Below, piece by piece: positions 30,343 to 39,815 of a stretch of 64,000 bases of DNA. Each line of letters opens with the position of its first letter. Within the stretch, counting starts at the first letter, position 1. The stretch covers positions 1,922,001 through 1,986,000 of the forward strand of contig NZ_PDJI01000004.1 in the NCBI RefSeq assembly GCF_002563695.1, in the 5' to 3' direction. This DNA comes from Georgenia soli. GTDB taxonomy: Bacteria > Actinomycetota > Actinomycetes > Actinomycetales > Actinomycetaceae. The position numbers and the translations under genes were made by a program. The notes under the pieces were generated by a model that did not search any database, had not been told where the DNA came from, and saw only the letters and a program-made list of their open reading frames with translations.

Positions 30343-33300
30343 ATGCCCCAGCCCGATCGGAGAGCCGAGCACCGTCGTCGGCCTCGACGCCGCCTCCTGG
30401 CCACGGCGGGCGTCCTGGCGCTGGCCTTCACCGGCGCCGCCGTCGTCCCCGGTTCGCCGCCCGCCGCGGCCGAGCCCACGGCGGTCGCCGCTACGGAACA
30501 GGCCGTCCACAGCACGGAGATCTTCCCCGGCAACGACGGCCGTCCGCACAGGGTCACCTGGGACGAGAAGTCCTTCATGGTCGACGGCGAGCGCCTCAAC
30601 GTCTGGTCCGGAGAGTTCCACTACTGGCGCCTGCCGAGCCCGGACCACTGGCGCGACCTGCTGCAGAAGATCAAGGCGAACGGTTTCAACGCCGTCTCGC
30701 TCTACTTCTTCTGGGGCCTCCACCAGACCACGTCGGGCGGGGAGTTCGACTTCTCCGGCGTCAAGGACATCGACCGCCTGCTCACGATGGCCGCCGAGGA
30801 GGGGCTGTACGTCATCGCCCGGCCCGGCCCGTACGTGAACGCCGAGATCTCGATGGGCGGCCTGCCGGCGTACCTGACCAACCGTGGACCCGGCCTCCGC
30901 ACCACCGACCCGGAGAACCTCGCCGACTCGCTCGACTGGATCGACGCCTTCGACCGGATCGTTCTCGAGCACGAGGTCACCACCGGCAAGGGCTCGGTGA
31001 TCATGTACCAGATCGAGAACGAGATGCTCAGCGAGAGCGCGGAGCGGGTGGCGTTCATGCGGGCGCTGAGCCAGAAGGTCCGCGACGACGGCATCTCCGT
31101 CCCGCTGTTCCACAACGACTACAACCTCGGCGGCCGGTTCGTGCCCGGCGAGGACGGCCCCGCGGGCGACGTCGGCCTGGACTTCTACGCCTACGACTCC
31201 TACCCGCTGGGCTTCAACTGCTCCGCCGGCCGCAACCGCATCACCGACACCGAGGCGACCTACCGCACCATCTCGCCCGACTTCCCGCAGTTCATCTCCG
31301 AGGCGCAGGGCGGCGCGTTCAGCCCGTGGGGCGCGTCCTTCGGGTTCGACACCTGCGCGGAGTTCGTCGACCCCGACTTCACCCGGCAGTGGGGTGCCAA
31401 CAACATCGGCAACGGCGTCACCGCCTTCAACTACTACATGGCGTTCGGCGGGACGAACTGGGGCTGGACCGGCTCGCCGTCGTCCGGCTACACCTCCTAT
31501 GACTACGGCGCCGCGATCGACGAGAACCGGCAGCTGACCGACAAGCTCGCGGCCCAGAAGGAGATCGGCTACTTCCAGGCCGCCGTCCCGCAGCTGGCGT
31601 CGATGCGCCCGCTGCCCTCCCCGGAGATCGCCGAGCTCGAGGGCGCCCCGGTCAACGGCTACGAGCGGGTGGCCACCGAGGATCTCGAGTCCTCCGCCAC
31701 CGGGAACGGAACGCGCTACCTGGGCTTCCGCCTCAACGACTCCAACAGCACCACCGCGACCCGGTTCACCACGTCGCTCACGCTCGGCGAGGAGGCCGAG
31801 CCGCGGACCGTGGAGCGCGTGAACGACGCCGACCCCGCCGTGACCTACACCGGCACGGGCTGGCAGCACGCCTCCGGCCAGGGCTGGACGGCCGGCGACC
31901 ACGGCGGCGACGAGTCCTTCTCGAACGTCGCGGGCGACGCCGTCGAGCTGACCTTCTCCGGCACCGGCATCAAGGTGATCGCGCCGAGGGCGAACAACCA
32001 CGGCGTCGGCCGCGTGCTGATCGACGGCGAGGAGGTCGGCCGGACCAGCACCTGCCTGGCGGCCGGCGGCTACGCCAACGAGTACCAGACCGTCGCGTTC
32101 GAGAAGAACGGCCTGGACCCGCGTAACCCCCACACCATCCGCATCGAGGTCACCGGCGAGGTGGGCTGCCCGGACGGCAACGTCGAGCCCGGCTCCTTCG
32201 TCGCCGTCGACGCCTTCGAGATCACGCCGCCGCTGTACACGGTGGACGACTCCCAGCGCTCGGCGGAGCCCGGCGACGGCCTCCTCACCTACCACTCCAC
32301 GGACCCGGCCGACCCGTGGGAGACCGCGTCCGGCCAGGCGTGGACACAGGGCAACTACCTCGACACCGAGACGTTCTCGGACAACGCCGGCGACTACGTC
32401 GAGTACACCTTCACCGGCACCGGCATCCAGGTCATCGCCCCGCAGTCCGCCAACCACGGCGTCGCGCGGGTGCTGATCGACGGCGAGGAGGCCGGGACCT
32501 TCACCACGTACAGCCCGCCGCAGAACGCGGCCAAGCAGCACGTGGCGTTCGAGACCCGCGGCCTGCCCGACGGCGAGCACACCATCCGCGTCGAGGTCAC
32601 CGGCGAGGTGGGCTCGGCGACGAGCTCCGAGCCGGGCGCCTTCGTCTCCGTCGACGCCTTCAACGTCCTCACCCCGGCCGACGACGCCGCCGAGGCCGAG
32701 CCGACCGGCCCGACCTTCGAGCGCATCCCCCAGCAGGAGGGCACCTACCTGACCCTGCACGGCCGCGACGCCCTCATGCTGGCCGCCGACCTCAGGGTCG
32801 GCGAGCACGACGTCTACTACTCCACGTCCCAGCCGGTGAAGGACATGCCCGTCGAGGGGGCCCGCCTGCTCACCGTCACCGGCGTGGCCGGGGACGCCGG
32901 CGAGACCGTGCTGCACTACGCGGAGGAGCCGCGGGTCGAGACGCTCGACGGCGAGGCGCCCACCACGGTCTGGGACGCCGAGAACGGCACGCTGCGCCTG
33001 AACTACAGCCACGGCGCGGCCACCTACCGGATCTCCGGCGGCGGCACGGAGGAGCCGCTGCTCCTCAAGGTGACCACCCGGGAGGACATGGCGCAGCTGT
33101 GGTCCGTGGCCGGCGCGCACGACGGCGCCACCGACGGCCCGAACGCCGAGGTGCTCGTCACGGGCGCGCACCTGCTGCGCACCGTGACCTTCGACGGCGC
33201 GACCGCCCACCTGACCGGTTCGATGACCGAGGCCGGCGACATCGCCGTGCACCTGCCGCCCGGTGTCAGCGAGGTCACCTGGAACGGCGAGGCCCTGTCC

Positions 33301-34710
33301 GACGCCGGAACCGGGCCGGCGGGCGAGGTCACCGGCAGCGTGCCGGGACCGGCCGCCGTCGAGACCCCGGTGCTCCGGGAGTGGCAGACGGCGGCGGAGA
33401 ACCCTGAGGCGGACCCCGCGTTCGACGACGCCGCGTGGACGGTTGCTGACTCGACGTCGGCCGCGAACCGCCGCCAGGGCCCGGGCCCGGTCCAGGGCGT
33501 GGTGCTCGACTCCAACCACTACCGCTTCTTCGAGGGCGACGTCTGGTACCGGGCCCGCTACACCGCCACCGACGCCACCACCATCTCCCTGACGGGCAAC
33601 GGCGGCACCGGCGGTCCCGGGCACGGGCGCAACTCCGCGAACATGCTGGTCTGGGTCAACGGGCACTACGCGGGCGCCGCGGCGGCGGAGGGCCGGGCGA
33701 AGACTTTCCAGGTCCCGGCCGGGGCCACCGTCCCGGGCGAGGAGGTCGTCGTCTCGGTGCTCGTGCGCAACCAGGGCCAGAACCTGGACTGGTCCGACGA
33801 CGGCCTGTCGAAGCAGAACCGCGGCCTGTACGACGCCGACCTCGGCGCGGCCGGCGAGGTGACCTGGAAGCTCCAGGGCGCCCGCGACGCCGACACCCCG
33901 CTCGACACCGCCCGGACGCTGTACAACAACGGCGGGCTGTACGGCGAGCGCGCCGGCTGGCACCTGCCCGGCTACCCGGACGACGCCTGGGCCGGGGCGA
34001 CCGACCTGCACGCGCCCGAGCCCGGGGTGCACTGGTACCGCACGTCCTTCGACCTGGACGTGCCCGCCGGGCAGGACACCTCGTTCGCGCTCGACGTCCG
34101 CTCCGAGCGGTTCGACGCCGGGCGGTCCGACAGGGCACGCACCGTCATGTTCGTCAACGGCTGGAACGTGGGCACCTGGGTCGGGAACGTCGGCCCGCAG
34201 ACGCGGTTCACCATCCCGTCAGGGTTCCTCGACCTGGACGGCACGAACGAGATCGCCGTCGCCGTCACGGCGGAGGTTGCCGGGCACGGACCCGACGCCG
34301 TCTCCCTCGTCCAGGTGGGCAGCATGACCGGCGGTGTCCCGGCGGACCAGAACGAGGCGCCGTCGTTCCCCGAGGTCGCCGTCACGGCGTCGACGGACCT
34401 CACCGAGGCAAGGCGTGGCGAGACGGTCACCCTCGCCGGAGCCGTCGAGCTGCCCGCCCTCGCGAGCGGCACGCTGGTCGAGGTGAGCGTCCACTGGGGC
34501 GACGGCACCGAGCCGGCGGTGCTGAGCGGCACCCAGGTGGAGGCGGAGCACCGCTTCACCAGGGCCGGCACCTACCCGGTCACGGTGGTGGTGCGCGACG
34601 CCGTCGGCGGGGCGGAGCTGGCACGGACCGAGACCACGGTCGAGGTCTCCCACGCGGTGCTGCCGCCCGGGCACGGCGGCACGCCGCCGGGGCAGGAGGG
34701 CCGGGCCTGA
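30343..34710 (+). CDS. secreted GH35 beta-galactosidase, multi-domain
   Basis: The 1455-residue exported glycoside hydrolase family 35 enzyme would remove terminal beta-galactose from glycans outside the cell. It has an N-terminal Arg-rich signal with a twin-arginine-like RRRLLATAG, a hydrophobic stretch and a PPAAAEP cleavage region. The catalytic barrel (about 60-400) has the motif YQIENEM with acid/base E227 and ISEAQGG with nucleophile E320. Two similar ligand-binding-like modules follow at about 500-628 and 645-775 (each with GTGIxVIAPxxxNHGV and VLIDGEE), then the GH35 jelly-roll domains (VWYRARY; LHAPEPGVHWYR). A PKD-like domain follows at about 1346-1440 (VHWGDGTEPA). No cell-wall anchor is visible. 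AGGAG precedes ATG 30343. Confidence 0.92.
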   Translation: MPQPDRRAEHRRRPRRRLLATAGVLALAFTGAAVVPGSPPAAAEPTAVAATEQAVHSTEIFPGNDGRPHRVTWDEKSFMVDGERLNVWSGEFHYWRLPSPDHWRDLLQKIKANGFNAVSLYFFWGLHQTTSGGEFDFSGVKDIDRLLTMAAEEGLYVIARPGPYVNAEISMGGLPAYLTNRGPGLRTTDPENLADSLDWIDAFDRIVLEHEVTTGKGSVIMYQIENEMLSESAERVAFMRALSQKVRDDGISVPLFHNDYNLGGRFVPGEDGPAGDVGLDFYAYDSYPLGFNCSAGRNRITDTEATYRTISPDFPQFISEAQGGAFSPWGASFGFDTCAEFVDPDFTRQWGANNIGNGVTAFNYYMAFGGTNWGWTGSPSSGYTSYDYGAAIDENRQLTDKLAAQKEIGYFQAAVPQLASMRPLPSPEIAELEGAPVNGYERVATEDLESSATGNGTRYLGFRLNDSNSTTATRFTTSLTLGEEAEPRTVERVNDADPAVTYTGTGWQHASGQGWTAGDHGGDESFSNVAGDAVELTFSGTGIKVIAPRANNHGVGRVLIDGEEVGRTSTCLAAGGYANEYQTVAFEKNGLDPRNPHTIRIEVTGEVGCPDGNVEPGSFVAVDAFEITPPLYTVDDSQRSAEPGDGLLTYHSTDPADPWETASGQAWTQGNYLDTETFSDNAGDYVEYTFTGTGIQVIAPQSANHGVARVLIDGEEAGTFTTYSPPQNAAKQHVAFETRGLPDGEHTIRVEVTGEVGSATSSEPGAFVSVDAFNVLTPADDAAEAEPTGPTFERIPQQEGTYLTLHGRDALMLAADLRVGEHDVYYSTSQPVKDMPVEGARLLTVTGVAGDAGETVLHYAEEPRVETLDGEAPTTVWDAENGTLRLNYSHGAATYRISGGGTEEPLLLKVTTREDMAQLWSVAGAHDGATDGPNAEVLVTGAHLLRTVTFDGATAHLTGSMTEAGDIAVHLPPGVSEVTWNGEALSDAGTGPAGEVTGSVPGPAAVETPVLREWQTAAENPEADPAFDDAAWTVADSTSAANRRQGPGPVQGVVLDSNHYRFFEGDVWYRARYTATDATTISLTGNGGTGGPGHGRNSANMLVWVNGHYAGAAAAEGRAKTFQVPAGATVPGEEVVVSVLVRNQGQNLDWSDDGLSKQNRGLYDADLGAAGEVTWKLQGARDADTPLDTARTLYNNGGLYGERAGWHLPGYPDDAWAGATDLHAPEPGVHWYRTSFDLDVPAGQDTSFALDVRSERFDAGRSDRARTVMFVNGWNVGTWVGNVGPQTRFTIPSGFLDLDGTNEIAVAVTAEVAGHGPDAVSLVQVGSMTGGVPADQNEAPSFPEVAVTASTDLTEARRGETVTLAGAVELPALASGTLVEVSVHWGDGTEPAVLSGTQVEAEHRFTRAGTYPVTVVVRDAVGGAELARTETTVEVSHAVLPPGHGGTPPGQEGRA

Positions 34711-34729
34711 CACCCGGCCCCAGCTTGCC

Positions 34730-34774
34730 GAGACTGCCGATGTGGTCGCCACGAGCGGCCATATCGGCAGTCTC
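34730..34774. terminator. bidirectional terminator between GH35 and Usp genes
   Basis: Perfect 12-bp arms GAGACTGCCGAT (34730-34741) and ATCGGCAGTCTC (34763-34774) flank a 21-base loop. The element lies between two convergent genes that end at 34710 and 34777. There is no strong T-tract on either side. Confidence 0.6.
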
Positions 34775-34776
34775 GT

Positions 34777-35688
34777 TCAGGTCCCGGCCGTCTCCGCCGT
34801 CTCCACCACCGGTTCGTGGAAGACCCGGACGACGGCGACCACGGGCGCGCGGTGCAGCACGCCGCGGCTGATGGAACCGAGCAGGACGCTCGCCAGCCCG
34901 CCGTGCCCACGGCTCCCGACGACCACGAGACTCTGCGTGCCGGCGGCCTCGACGATCGCGTCGACGGGGTAGGCGTTGGAGATCCGGAGGTCGACCGGGA
35001 CGCCGTCGTGCTCGGCCGCGAGCTCGTCGACGATCTGGCGCAGGTGCCGCTCGGCCCACTCCACCTGCTGGGACATCCGCAGCAGCGCCGCCTCCGGGTA
35101 CTCCGCCCGGAAGGGCAGCTCGTGGCTGACCGCCACGACCAGGACCCCGGTGCCGCGGCGGCGCGCCTCCTCGAACGCGTACGTGAGCGCCTCCCGCGGC
35201 GGGTCCTCGGGGTCCGCGCCGACCACCACGGGCCCGGGCAGGTCCGCCACCTGCTGGCGCACGACGATGACGGGCCCGTGGGCGTGCGCGGCGACCTTCT
35301 GCGACACCGAGCCCAGCAGCGGCCCGGTGAACCGCCCGAGGCCCCGCGCCCCGACCACCACCACCGCGGCGCGCCGCGAGGCTTCGACGAGGACGACGGA
35401 GGGGCGTCCCAGCGCCGCCTGGCCGGACACGGCCAGCCCGGGATGCGTCTCGCGGACGCGTGCGACGTGCTCCTCGACCATGCGGTTGCCGGGCTGCAGC
35501 ATCTCGTCGGAGGACATCGGCTCGTAGCCCTCCGTCAGGGCCGGCCACTCGAAGGCGTAGACGAGGTGGAGGGGGGCACCGCGGCGCTCCGCCTCCGCCG
35601 CGGCCCAGTCCACGGCACGCACGGATCTGTCGGACCCGTCGACCCCCACGACGACGGCGCCGGACGGCACCTGCAGCTGTGCAGCCAT
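34777..35688 (-). CDS. tandem-domain universal stress protein (Usp)
   Basis: The 303-residue protein consists of two UspA domains, residues 10-150 and 158-295. Each has the ATP-binding pattern G-x2-G-x9-G-S (GARGLGRFTGPLLGS and GSRGHGGLASVLLGS), so nucleotide binding is expected in both halves. The N-terminal strand VVVGVDGSDRSVRAVDWA is typical. ATG 35688 follows CGGAGGTG; a start five codons earlier lacks this support. It is the first of three similar Usp genes within 5 kb on the same strand. In actinobacteria such tandem Usp proteins often belong to hypoxia or stationary-phase regulons, but no DosR-type box could be identified. Confidence 0.9.
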   Translation of the reverse strand: MAAQLQVPSGAVVVGVDGSDRSVRAVDWAAAEAERRGAPLHLVYAFEWPALTEGYEPMSSDEMLQPGNRMVEEHVARVRETHPGLAVSGQAALGRPSVVLVEASRRAAVVVVGARGLGRFTGPLLGSVSQKVAAHAHGPVIVVRQQVADLPGPVVVGADPEDPPREALTYAFEEARRRGTGVLVVAVSHELPFRAEYPEAALLRMSQQVEWAERHLRQIVDELAAEHDGVPVDLRISNAYPVDAIVEAAGTQSLVVVGSRGHGGLASVLLGSISRGVLHRAPVVAVVRVFHEPVVETAETAGT

Positions 35689-35881
35689 CTCGCACCTCCG
35701 CACCGGCCGTCAGGCGCCTCCACGGGCCGGAGGGCGGCCACGTCGCGGCCCACCGGTGCCCCTCCATCGTGCCAGGAACCGCACCGTCGGGGCATGCCTT
35801 TCGTCCCGCCGTCGTCGCGCTACGCGGGCCGTCGCTCCCCCGCCCGAACGCCCCTCGGCGCCCGGGAGCGCCGGGCCCGGA

Positions 35882-36766
35882 TCACTCCTCAGCGCGGTCC
35901 CGGTCCCGGACCCGGACGACGGCGGCCACGGGCGCCCGCAGAAGCACCTCCCGGCTCACCGAGCCGAGCAGCAGGCCGGCGAGCCCGCCGTGCCCACGGC
36001 TGCCGACGACGACGAAGCTCTCCGTCCCGGCGACGCCCAGGATGGCGTCGGCGGGGTGCCCCGGCAGCAGGCGGATCTCGGCCTCGACCCCCCGCTCGCG
36101 CGCCATCTCCTCCACGAGACGCCGCAGCGCCTCCTGGTCCTCCGCCGCCTGGCTCGCGAAGAACTCGCTCACCCGGGGCGAGTAGGGGTGCGCCGTCCGC
36201 GTCCGCTCGGCGGCGCTGACCACGACGACGCCCACGCCGCGGCGCCGGGCCTCGTCGAACGCGTACCGCAGGGCCTCGAGCGGCGGGTCGGCCGGGTCGG
36301 CACCGACGACGACGGGCCCCGGAAGCTGCGACGGCGCCTCCTCGTCGACCACGACCACCGGTCCGTGCGCGTGCGCGAGGACCTTCTGGGAGACCGAGCC
36401 CAGGAGGGACCCGGCGAACGGTCCGTGGCCGCGAGCGCCCACGACGACCAGGCCGGCCCGCTCCGAGGCCCGGACCAGGACGACGGCGGGACTGCCGGTG
36501 ACGGCCGTGCCGTCGACCGTGGCGCCGGGGTGCTCCCGCCGCACCCGCGCGACCTCTGCCTCGACCTCCCGGCGGGCCGGGGCGAGCACGTCGTCCTCGG
36601 TCACGGGCGACACACCGCCCTCGACCATCGGGGGCGGGCGCACCGCGGCCACCACCAGGAGCGGGGCGCCGTGCCGCTCCGCCTCGCCGGCCGCCCAGTC
36701 CACGGCCCGGCGCGACCGTGCCGAACCGTCGAACCCCGCGACGACCGCCCCCGAGGGGACGTCCAT
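35882..36766 (-). CDS. tandem-domain universal stress protein (Usp)
   Basis: The 294-residue protein is a paralog of the Usp at 34777. Two UspA domains carry GARGHGPFAGSLLGS and GSRGHGGLAGLLLGS, both complete ATP-binding motifs. ATG 36766 is chosen because GGAGG lies six bases upstream, giving MDVPSGAVVAGFDGS. It ends at TGA 35882, with a 193-bp gap to the first Usp gene, so it probably has its own transcription unit. It is divergent from the reductase gene at 37048, with 281 bp between them as a shared promoter region. Confidence 0.9.
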   Translation of the reverse strand: MDVPSGAVVAGFDGSARSRRAVDWAAGEAERHGAPLLVVAAVRPPPMVEGGVSPVTEDDVLAPARREVEAEVARVRREHPGATVDGTAVTGSPAVVLVRASERAGLVVVGARGHGPFAGSLLGSVSQKVLAHAHGPVVVVDEEAPSQLPGPVVVGADPADPPLEALRYAFDEARRRGVGVVVVSAAERTRTAHPYSPRVSEFFASQAAEDQEALRRLVEEMARERGVEAEIRLLPGHPADAILGVAGTESFVVVGSRGHGGLAGLLLGSVSREVLLRAPVAAVVRVRDRDRAEE

Positions 36767-37047
36767 CCGTGCCTCCAACACCGCCACCTCCTCCGCCGGG
36801 AGCGCACCTCCGGCCCCGGAGGCGCCCGGCCGCGTCGCGGCCGACCCGGTCCTTCGATGATCCCCGGCTGGAGCGGCCGGTGCGACCGACCTTGGCCCCA
36901 CCCGCCCCCGCCGTCGGCCGGGGAGGGTGGAAGGCCGTGCGGCAGCCGGCGGCGACACGGCCCGACCGCACGGACGCGCGCGGGAGAACCCGGCACACTG
37001 GGGCCAAAGGGTCGCCTCCCGCGACCTCCGACGAGGCGAGGCCGACC

Positions 37048-37644
37048 GTGGGGAAGATCGTCCTGTCCATCTCCGTCTCCCTGGACGGGTACTACGAGGG
37101 ACCCGACCGCGAGATCGACTGGCATCTGGTCGACGAGGAGCTGCACCAGCACTTCAACGACTGGCTGAGCCAGGCCGGCGCCTTCCTCGAGGGACGCATC
37201 ACCTACGAGCTCATGGCCGGCTACTGGCCCCGCGCCGGGGAGGACCCTTCGGTCACGCCCGTGGAGAAGGAGTTCGGGCAGATCTGGGTGGACATGCCGA
37301 AGATCGCGTTCTCCCGCACCCTCGACGAGCGCGCGCAGTGGAACACGGTGGTGTGGCGCGAGGTCGACCGGGAGGAGATCGAGGCGCTCAAGGAGCGCAC
37401 GGAGGGCGACCTCGTGGTGGGCGGGCCGGACCTCGCCGCGTCCTTCGCCGCGCTGGACCTCATCGACGAGTACCGAATCTACGTCCATCCCGTCCTCATC
37501 GGCCGGGGGCGGCCCCTCTTCCCGACGACGGACGTGCGGACCCCCCTGCGCCTCACCGGGACGCACACCTTCGGCAACGGGGTGGTCCAGCTGCGCTACG
37601 AGGTGGTCCGGGCGGGCGGCGGGTCGGCGGGGTCCCCCGGCTGA
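37048..37644 (+). CDS. RibD C-terminal/dihydrofolate reductase-like protein
   Basis: The 198-residue protein has the RibD_C (DHFR-like) fold that binds NADPH. It shows the N-terminal strand KIVLSISVSLDGYYEGPDREIDWHL, GRITYELMAGYW, the conserved nucleotide-binding GDLVVGGPDLAASF, and the C-terminal DEYRIYVHPVLIGRGRPLF. These stand-alone proteins are common in actinobacteria and their substrate is generally unknown, so a role in folate or riboflavin synthesis is not implied. GTG 37048 follows GAGGCGAGG. Its stop overlaps the next start (TGATG), making a two-gene operon. Confidence 0.85.
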   Translation: MGKIVLSISVSLDGYYEGPDREIDWHLVDEELHQHFNDWLSQAGAFLEGRITYELMAGYWPRAGEDPSVTPVEKEFGQIWVDMPKIAFSRTLDERAQWNTVVWREVDREEIEALKERTEGDLVVGGPDLAASFAALDLIDEYRIYVHPVLIGRGRPLFPTTDVRTPLRLTGTHTFGNGVVQLRYEVVRAGGGSAGSPG

Positions 37645-38264
37645 TGACCGCCGCGCCGGAGGGCAGTGGGCTCCCCGAGGAGCTCGGCGAGACTGCGGCG
37701 GACGCACCCGGCGCCGTCGTCAGTCCTGCGCTGGTCGGTGGGGCGGCGGTTGTCTTCTCCTTCCTCTACCTCGTCTCGGACGTCGTGGAGTTCGTACAGG
37801 GCGGCCTGTCGGAGGCCCAGCTGTACCTCACCTACGTCGCCGAGGCCGCGGTGCCGTTGTACGTGCTCGGCCTCTACGCCGCGCAGCGCCCGCGGATCGG
37901 CCGGCTCGGCCTCGCCGGCGCGCTCGGGTACGCGTACTCCTTCGTGTTCTTCCCCGGCACGGTGCTGTACGCCCTGGCGGCGGAGGTGCCCAGCTGGCAG
38001 GCCCTCCAGGCGCAGCTGAGCCCCTGGATCCTGGTGCACGGCGTCGTCATGGTCGTCTCCGGCCTGTGCCTGGGGCTTGCCGTGGTCCGGGCGGGACTCC
38101 TGCCGCGGTGGACCGGCTACGCCCTGGCCCTCGGGATGGTGATGGTCGCCGTCGCCTCCGGGCTGTCGCCGCTGGCGCAGCTCGTGGCGGCGGCCGTCCG
38201 CGACGCCGCCTTCATGGGCATGGGGGCGTCGCTGCTGCGCCGGAGCGACACCGGGCGCCGATGA
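37644..38264 (+). CDS. integral membrane protein, DUF4386-like
   Basis: The 206-residue protein has about six hydrophobic segments: VVSPALVGGAAVVFSFLYLV, LTYVAEAAVPLYVLGLY, the LGYAYSFVFFPGTVLYAL region, WILVHGVVMVVSGLCLGLAVV, and two more before the end. The pattern resembles DUF4386-type membrane proteins, but the match is loose. The first 25 residues are soluble and acidic. It is translationally coupled to the RibD-like gene. No function can be given. Confidence 0.7.
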   Translation: MTAAPEGSGLPEELGETAADAPGAVVSPALVGGAAVVFSFLYLVSDVVEFVQGGLSEAQLYLTYVAEAAVPLYVLGLYAAQRPRIGRLGLAGALGYAYSFVFFPGTVLYALAAEVPSWQALQAQLSPWILVHGVVMVVSGLCLGLAVVRAGLLPRWTGYALALGMVMVAVASGLSPLAQLVAAAVRDAAFMGMGASLLRRSDTGRR

Positions 38265-38306
38265 GCGGCACGGCAGGTGCAACGGCCCCGGGGCCTCGGC
38301 GCCGGG

Positions 38307-38525
38307 CTAGGAAGTGATCCGCCCCCGCGAGTAGTAGAGCACCGGGCCGACGAAGTTGACGGCGATGATCGCCGCCCACTTCACCTTGCTGCCCCGGACC
38401 TGCTCCGACTTCCGGACCGCAAGGTCGGTCCAGGCGGAGACGGCCAGGGAGGCCTGGAGCGAGGCCAGCCCCAGAAGGGCCGCCTTCTCATGCTTGTTCA
38501 GGTCGCTCCACCGCTTCTTCTCCAT
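38307..38525 (-). CDS. small PLDc_N-type membrane protein
   Basis: The 72-residue protein starts at ATG 38525, preceded by GGAGGAG. The order is a charged N-terminus MEKKRWSDLNKHEKAALLGL, a helix with ASLQASLAVSAWTDLA, and the C-terminal KVKWAAIIAVNFVGPVLYYSRGR. The segment IIAVNFVGPVLYYSRGR is the mark of the phospholipase-D nuclease N-terminal (PLDc_N) membrane anchor, found alone in many actinobacteria. It would be a small membrane protein without catalytic activity. Confidence 0.78.
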   Translation of the reverse strand: MEKKRWSDLNKHEKAALLGLASLQASLAVSAWTDLAVRKSEQVRGSKVKWAAIIAVNFVGPVLYYSRGRITS

Positions 38526-38694
38526 CGCTCCTCCTCCGTCCTCCCTGCCGGCCACGGCCCGCATCGCTGCAGACCTACCGGCACCTCAACCTTCCCTGCC
38601 GGCACCTCAACCTTGGCGCCGTGTCCGCGTCACGCGCCAGGGGCGAACGTCCCTGACGCCGCCTGGCGTTTCGCGCCCGGAGCCGGAGCCACCT

Positions 38695-39591
38695 CTACGT
38701 CGCCCCGGACCGCGACGGCTCCACCCGCACCACCAGGACCGCGACGGCGCGGTGCAGCACCCCCCGGCTGACCGACCCGAGCAGCACGCCGGCGAGCCCA
38801 CCGCGACCGCGGCTCCCGACAACCACGAGGCTCTCCGCCCCGGCCTCCTCCACGATGGCGTCGGCCGGGTAGGACGTGCTCTCCGTGAGCTCGACGTCCA
38901 CGCCGGGGAACTCGGCCGCCACCTCGTCGACCACCTGGCGCAGACGCTCGTGCGCCTCCTCGAGCTGCCGGGCGAGCTTCATGCGCGCCGAGTCCGGGGC
39001 CTGCGCCCCGCCGGCGAACCGGCGCCCCGCCCCCTTGACCACCCTCACGCCGACGCCGCGCCGTCGTGCCTCCTCGAACGCCAGGTGCAGCGCCTCGGTG
39101 GGCGGGTCGAGCGGGTCCGCGCCCACCACCACGGGCCCGGGCAGCTCACCGACCTGCTCCCGCACCACAACGACGGGGCCGTGGGCGTGGGCGGCGACCT
39201 TCTGCGAGACCGACCCCAGCAGCGGACCGGTGAAGCGGCCGAGACCTCGTGCCCCGACGACGACGACCGCCGCCGACCTCGACGCCTCCACCAGCGCCAC
39301 CGCGGGCTGGGAGACGGTCACCTGGCCGGTGACCTCGAGCCCCGGGTGGTCGCCGGTGAGCCGCTCGACCTGTTCCGCCAGGAGCCGCTCGGCACCGGTC
39401 CGGACGTCGGCCGTGACGCCCGGGTCGTCCCCCTCCGCCACGGCCGGCCACTCGAGGACGTAGAGCAGGTGCAGCGGCGTTCCCCAGAGCTGCGCCTCGT
39501 CGGCCGCCCACTCCGCCGCGCGCACGGACCGCTGGGACCCGTCGACACCGACGACGACGGCGCCCGCGGGCACCTGAAGCTCCTCGCTCAT
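38695..39591 (-). CDS. tandem-domain universal stress protein (Usp)
   Basis: The 298-residue protein is the third Usp paralog of the cluster, closest in its N-terminal half to the one at 34777 (both have VVVGVDGS and GARGLGRFTGPLLGSVSQKVAAHAHG-like stretches). Two complete ATP motifs are visible, in residues about 130-145 and 265-280. It ends with VVVRVEPSRSGAT. It is divergent from the DUF4870 gene, with 224 bp between them. The clustering suggests gene duplication, with later insertion of the reductase and membrane genes. Confidence 0.9.
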   Translation of the reverse strand: MSEELQVPAGAVVVGVDGSQRSVRAAEWAADEAQLWGTPLHLLYVLEWPAVAEGDDPGVTADVRTGAERLLAEQVERLTGDHPGLEVTGQVTVSQPAVALVEASRSAAVVVVGARGLGRFTGPLLGSVSQKVAAHAHGPVVVVREQVGELPGPVVVGADPLDPPTEALHLAFEEARRRGVGVRVVKGAGRRFAGGAQAPDSARMKLARQLEEAHERLRQVVDEVAAEFPGVDVELTESTSYPADAIVEEAGAESLVVVGSRGRGGLAGVLLGSVSRGVLHRAVAVLVVRVEPSRSGAT

Positions 39592-39815
39592 GGCCGCCCT
39601 TCCTCAGGTCGCGTCCCATGGTGGCAGGGAGGCCCGGAGCACGTGGCCGGTTCGGGGGCGTCGGCAGGCCGTGCAGATCCGGACGCGGATCCGAAGGTTT
39701 CCGCTGCGCCGGGGCCTCCGCGAGCCGGTTTGCCTGTACGTTGCCCGAAGGGCCTGGAATCCTTGAGAACACCGGTGCTTGTCACCGGTCACGACGGCAG
39801 AAGTGGTGAACCGAG

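Noticed and set aside
29992..34032. Long minus-strand frame continuing upstream of the helicase and opposite the GH35 gene
   Set aside because: The translated sequence is Gly/Val/Arg/Ala-rich without any domain and mirrors GH35 codons; the helicase begins at about 29991.
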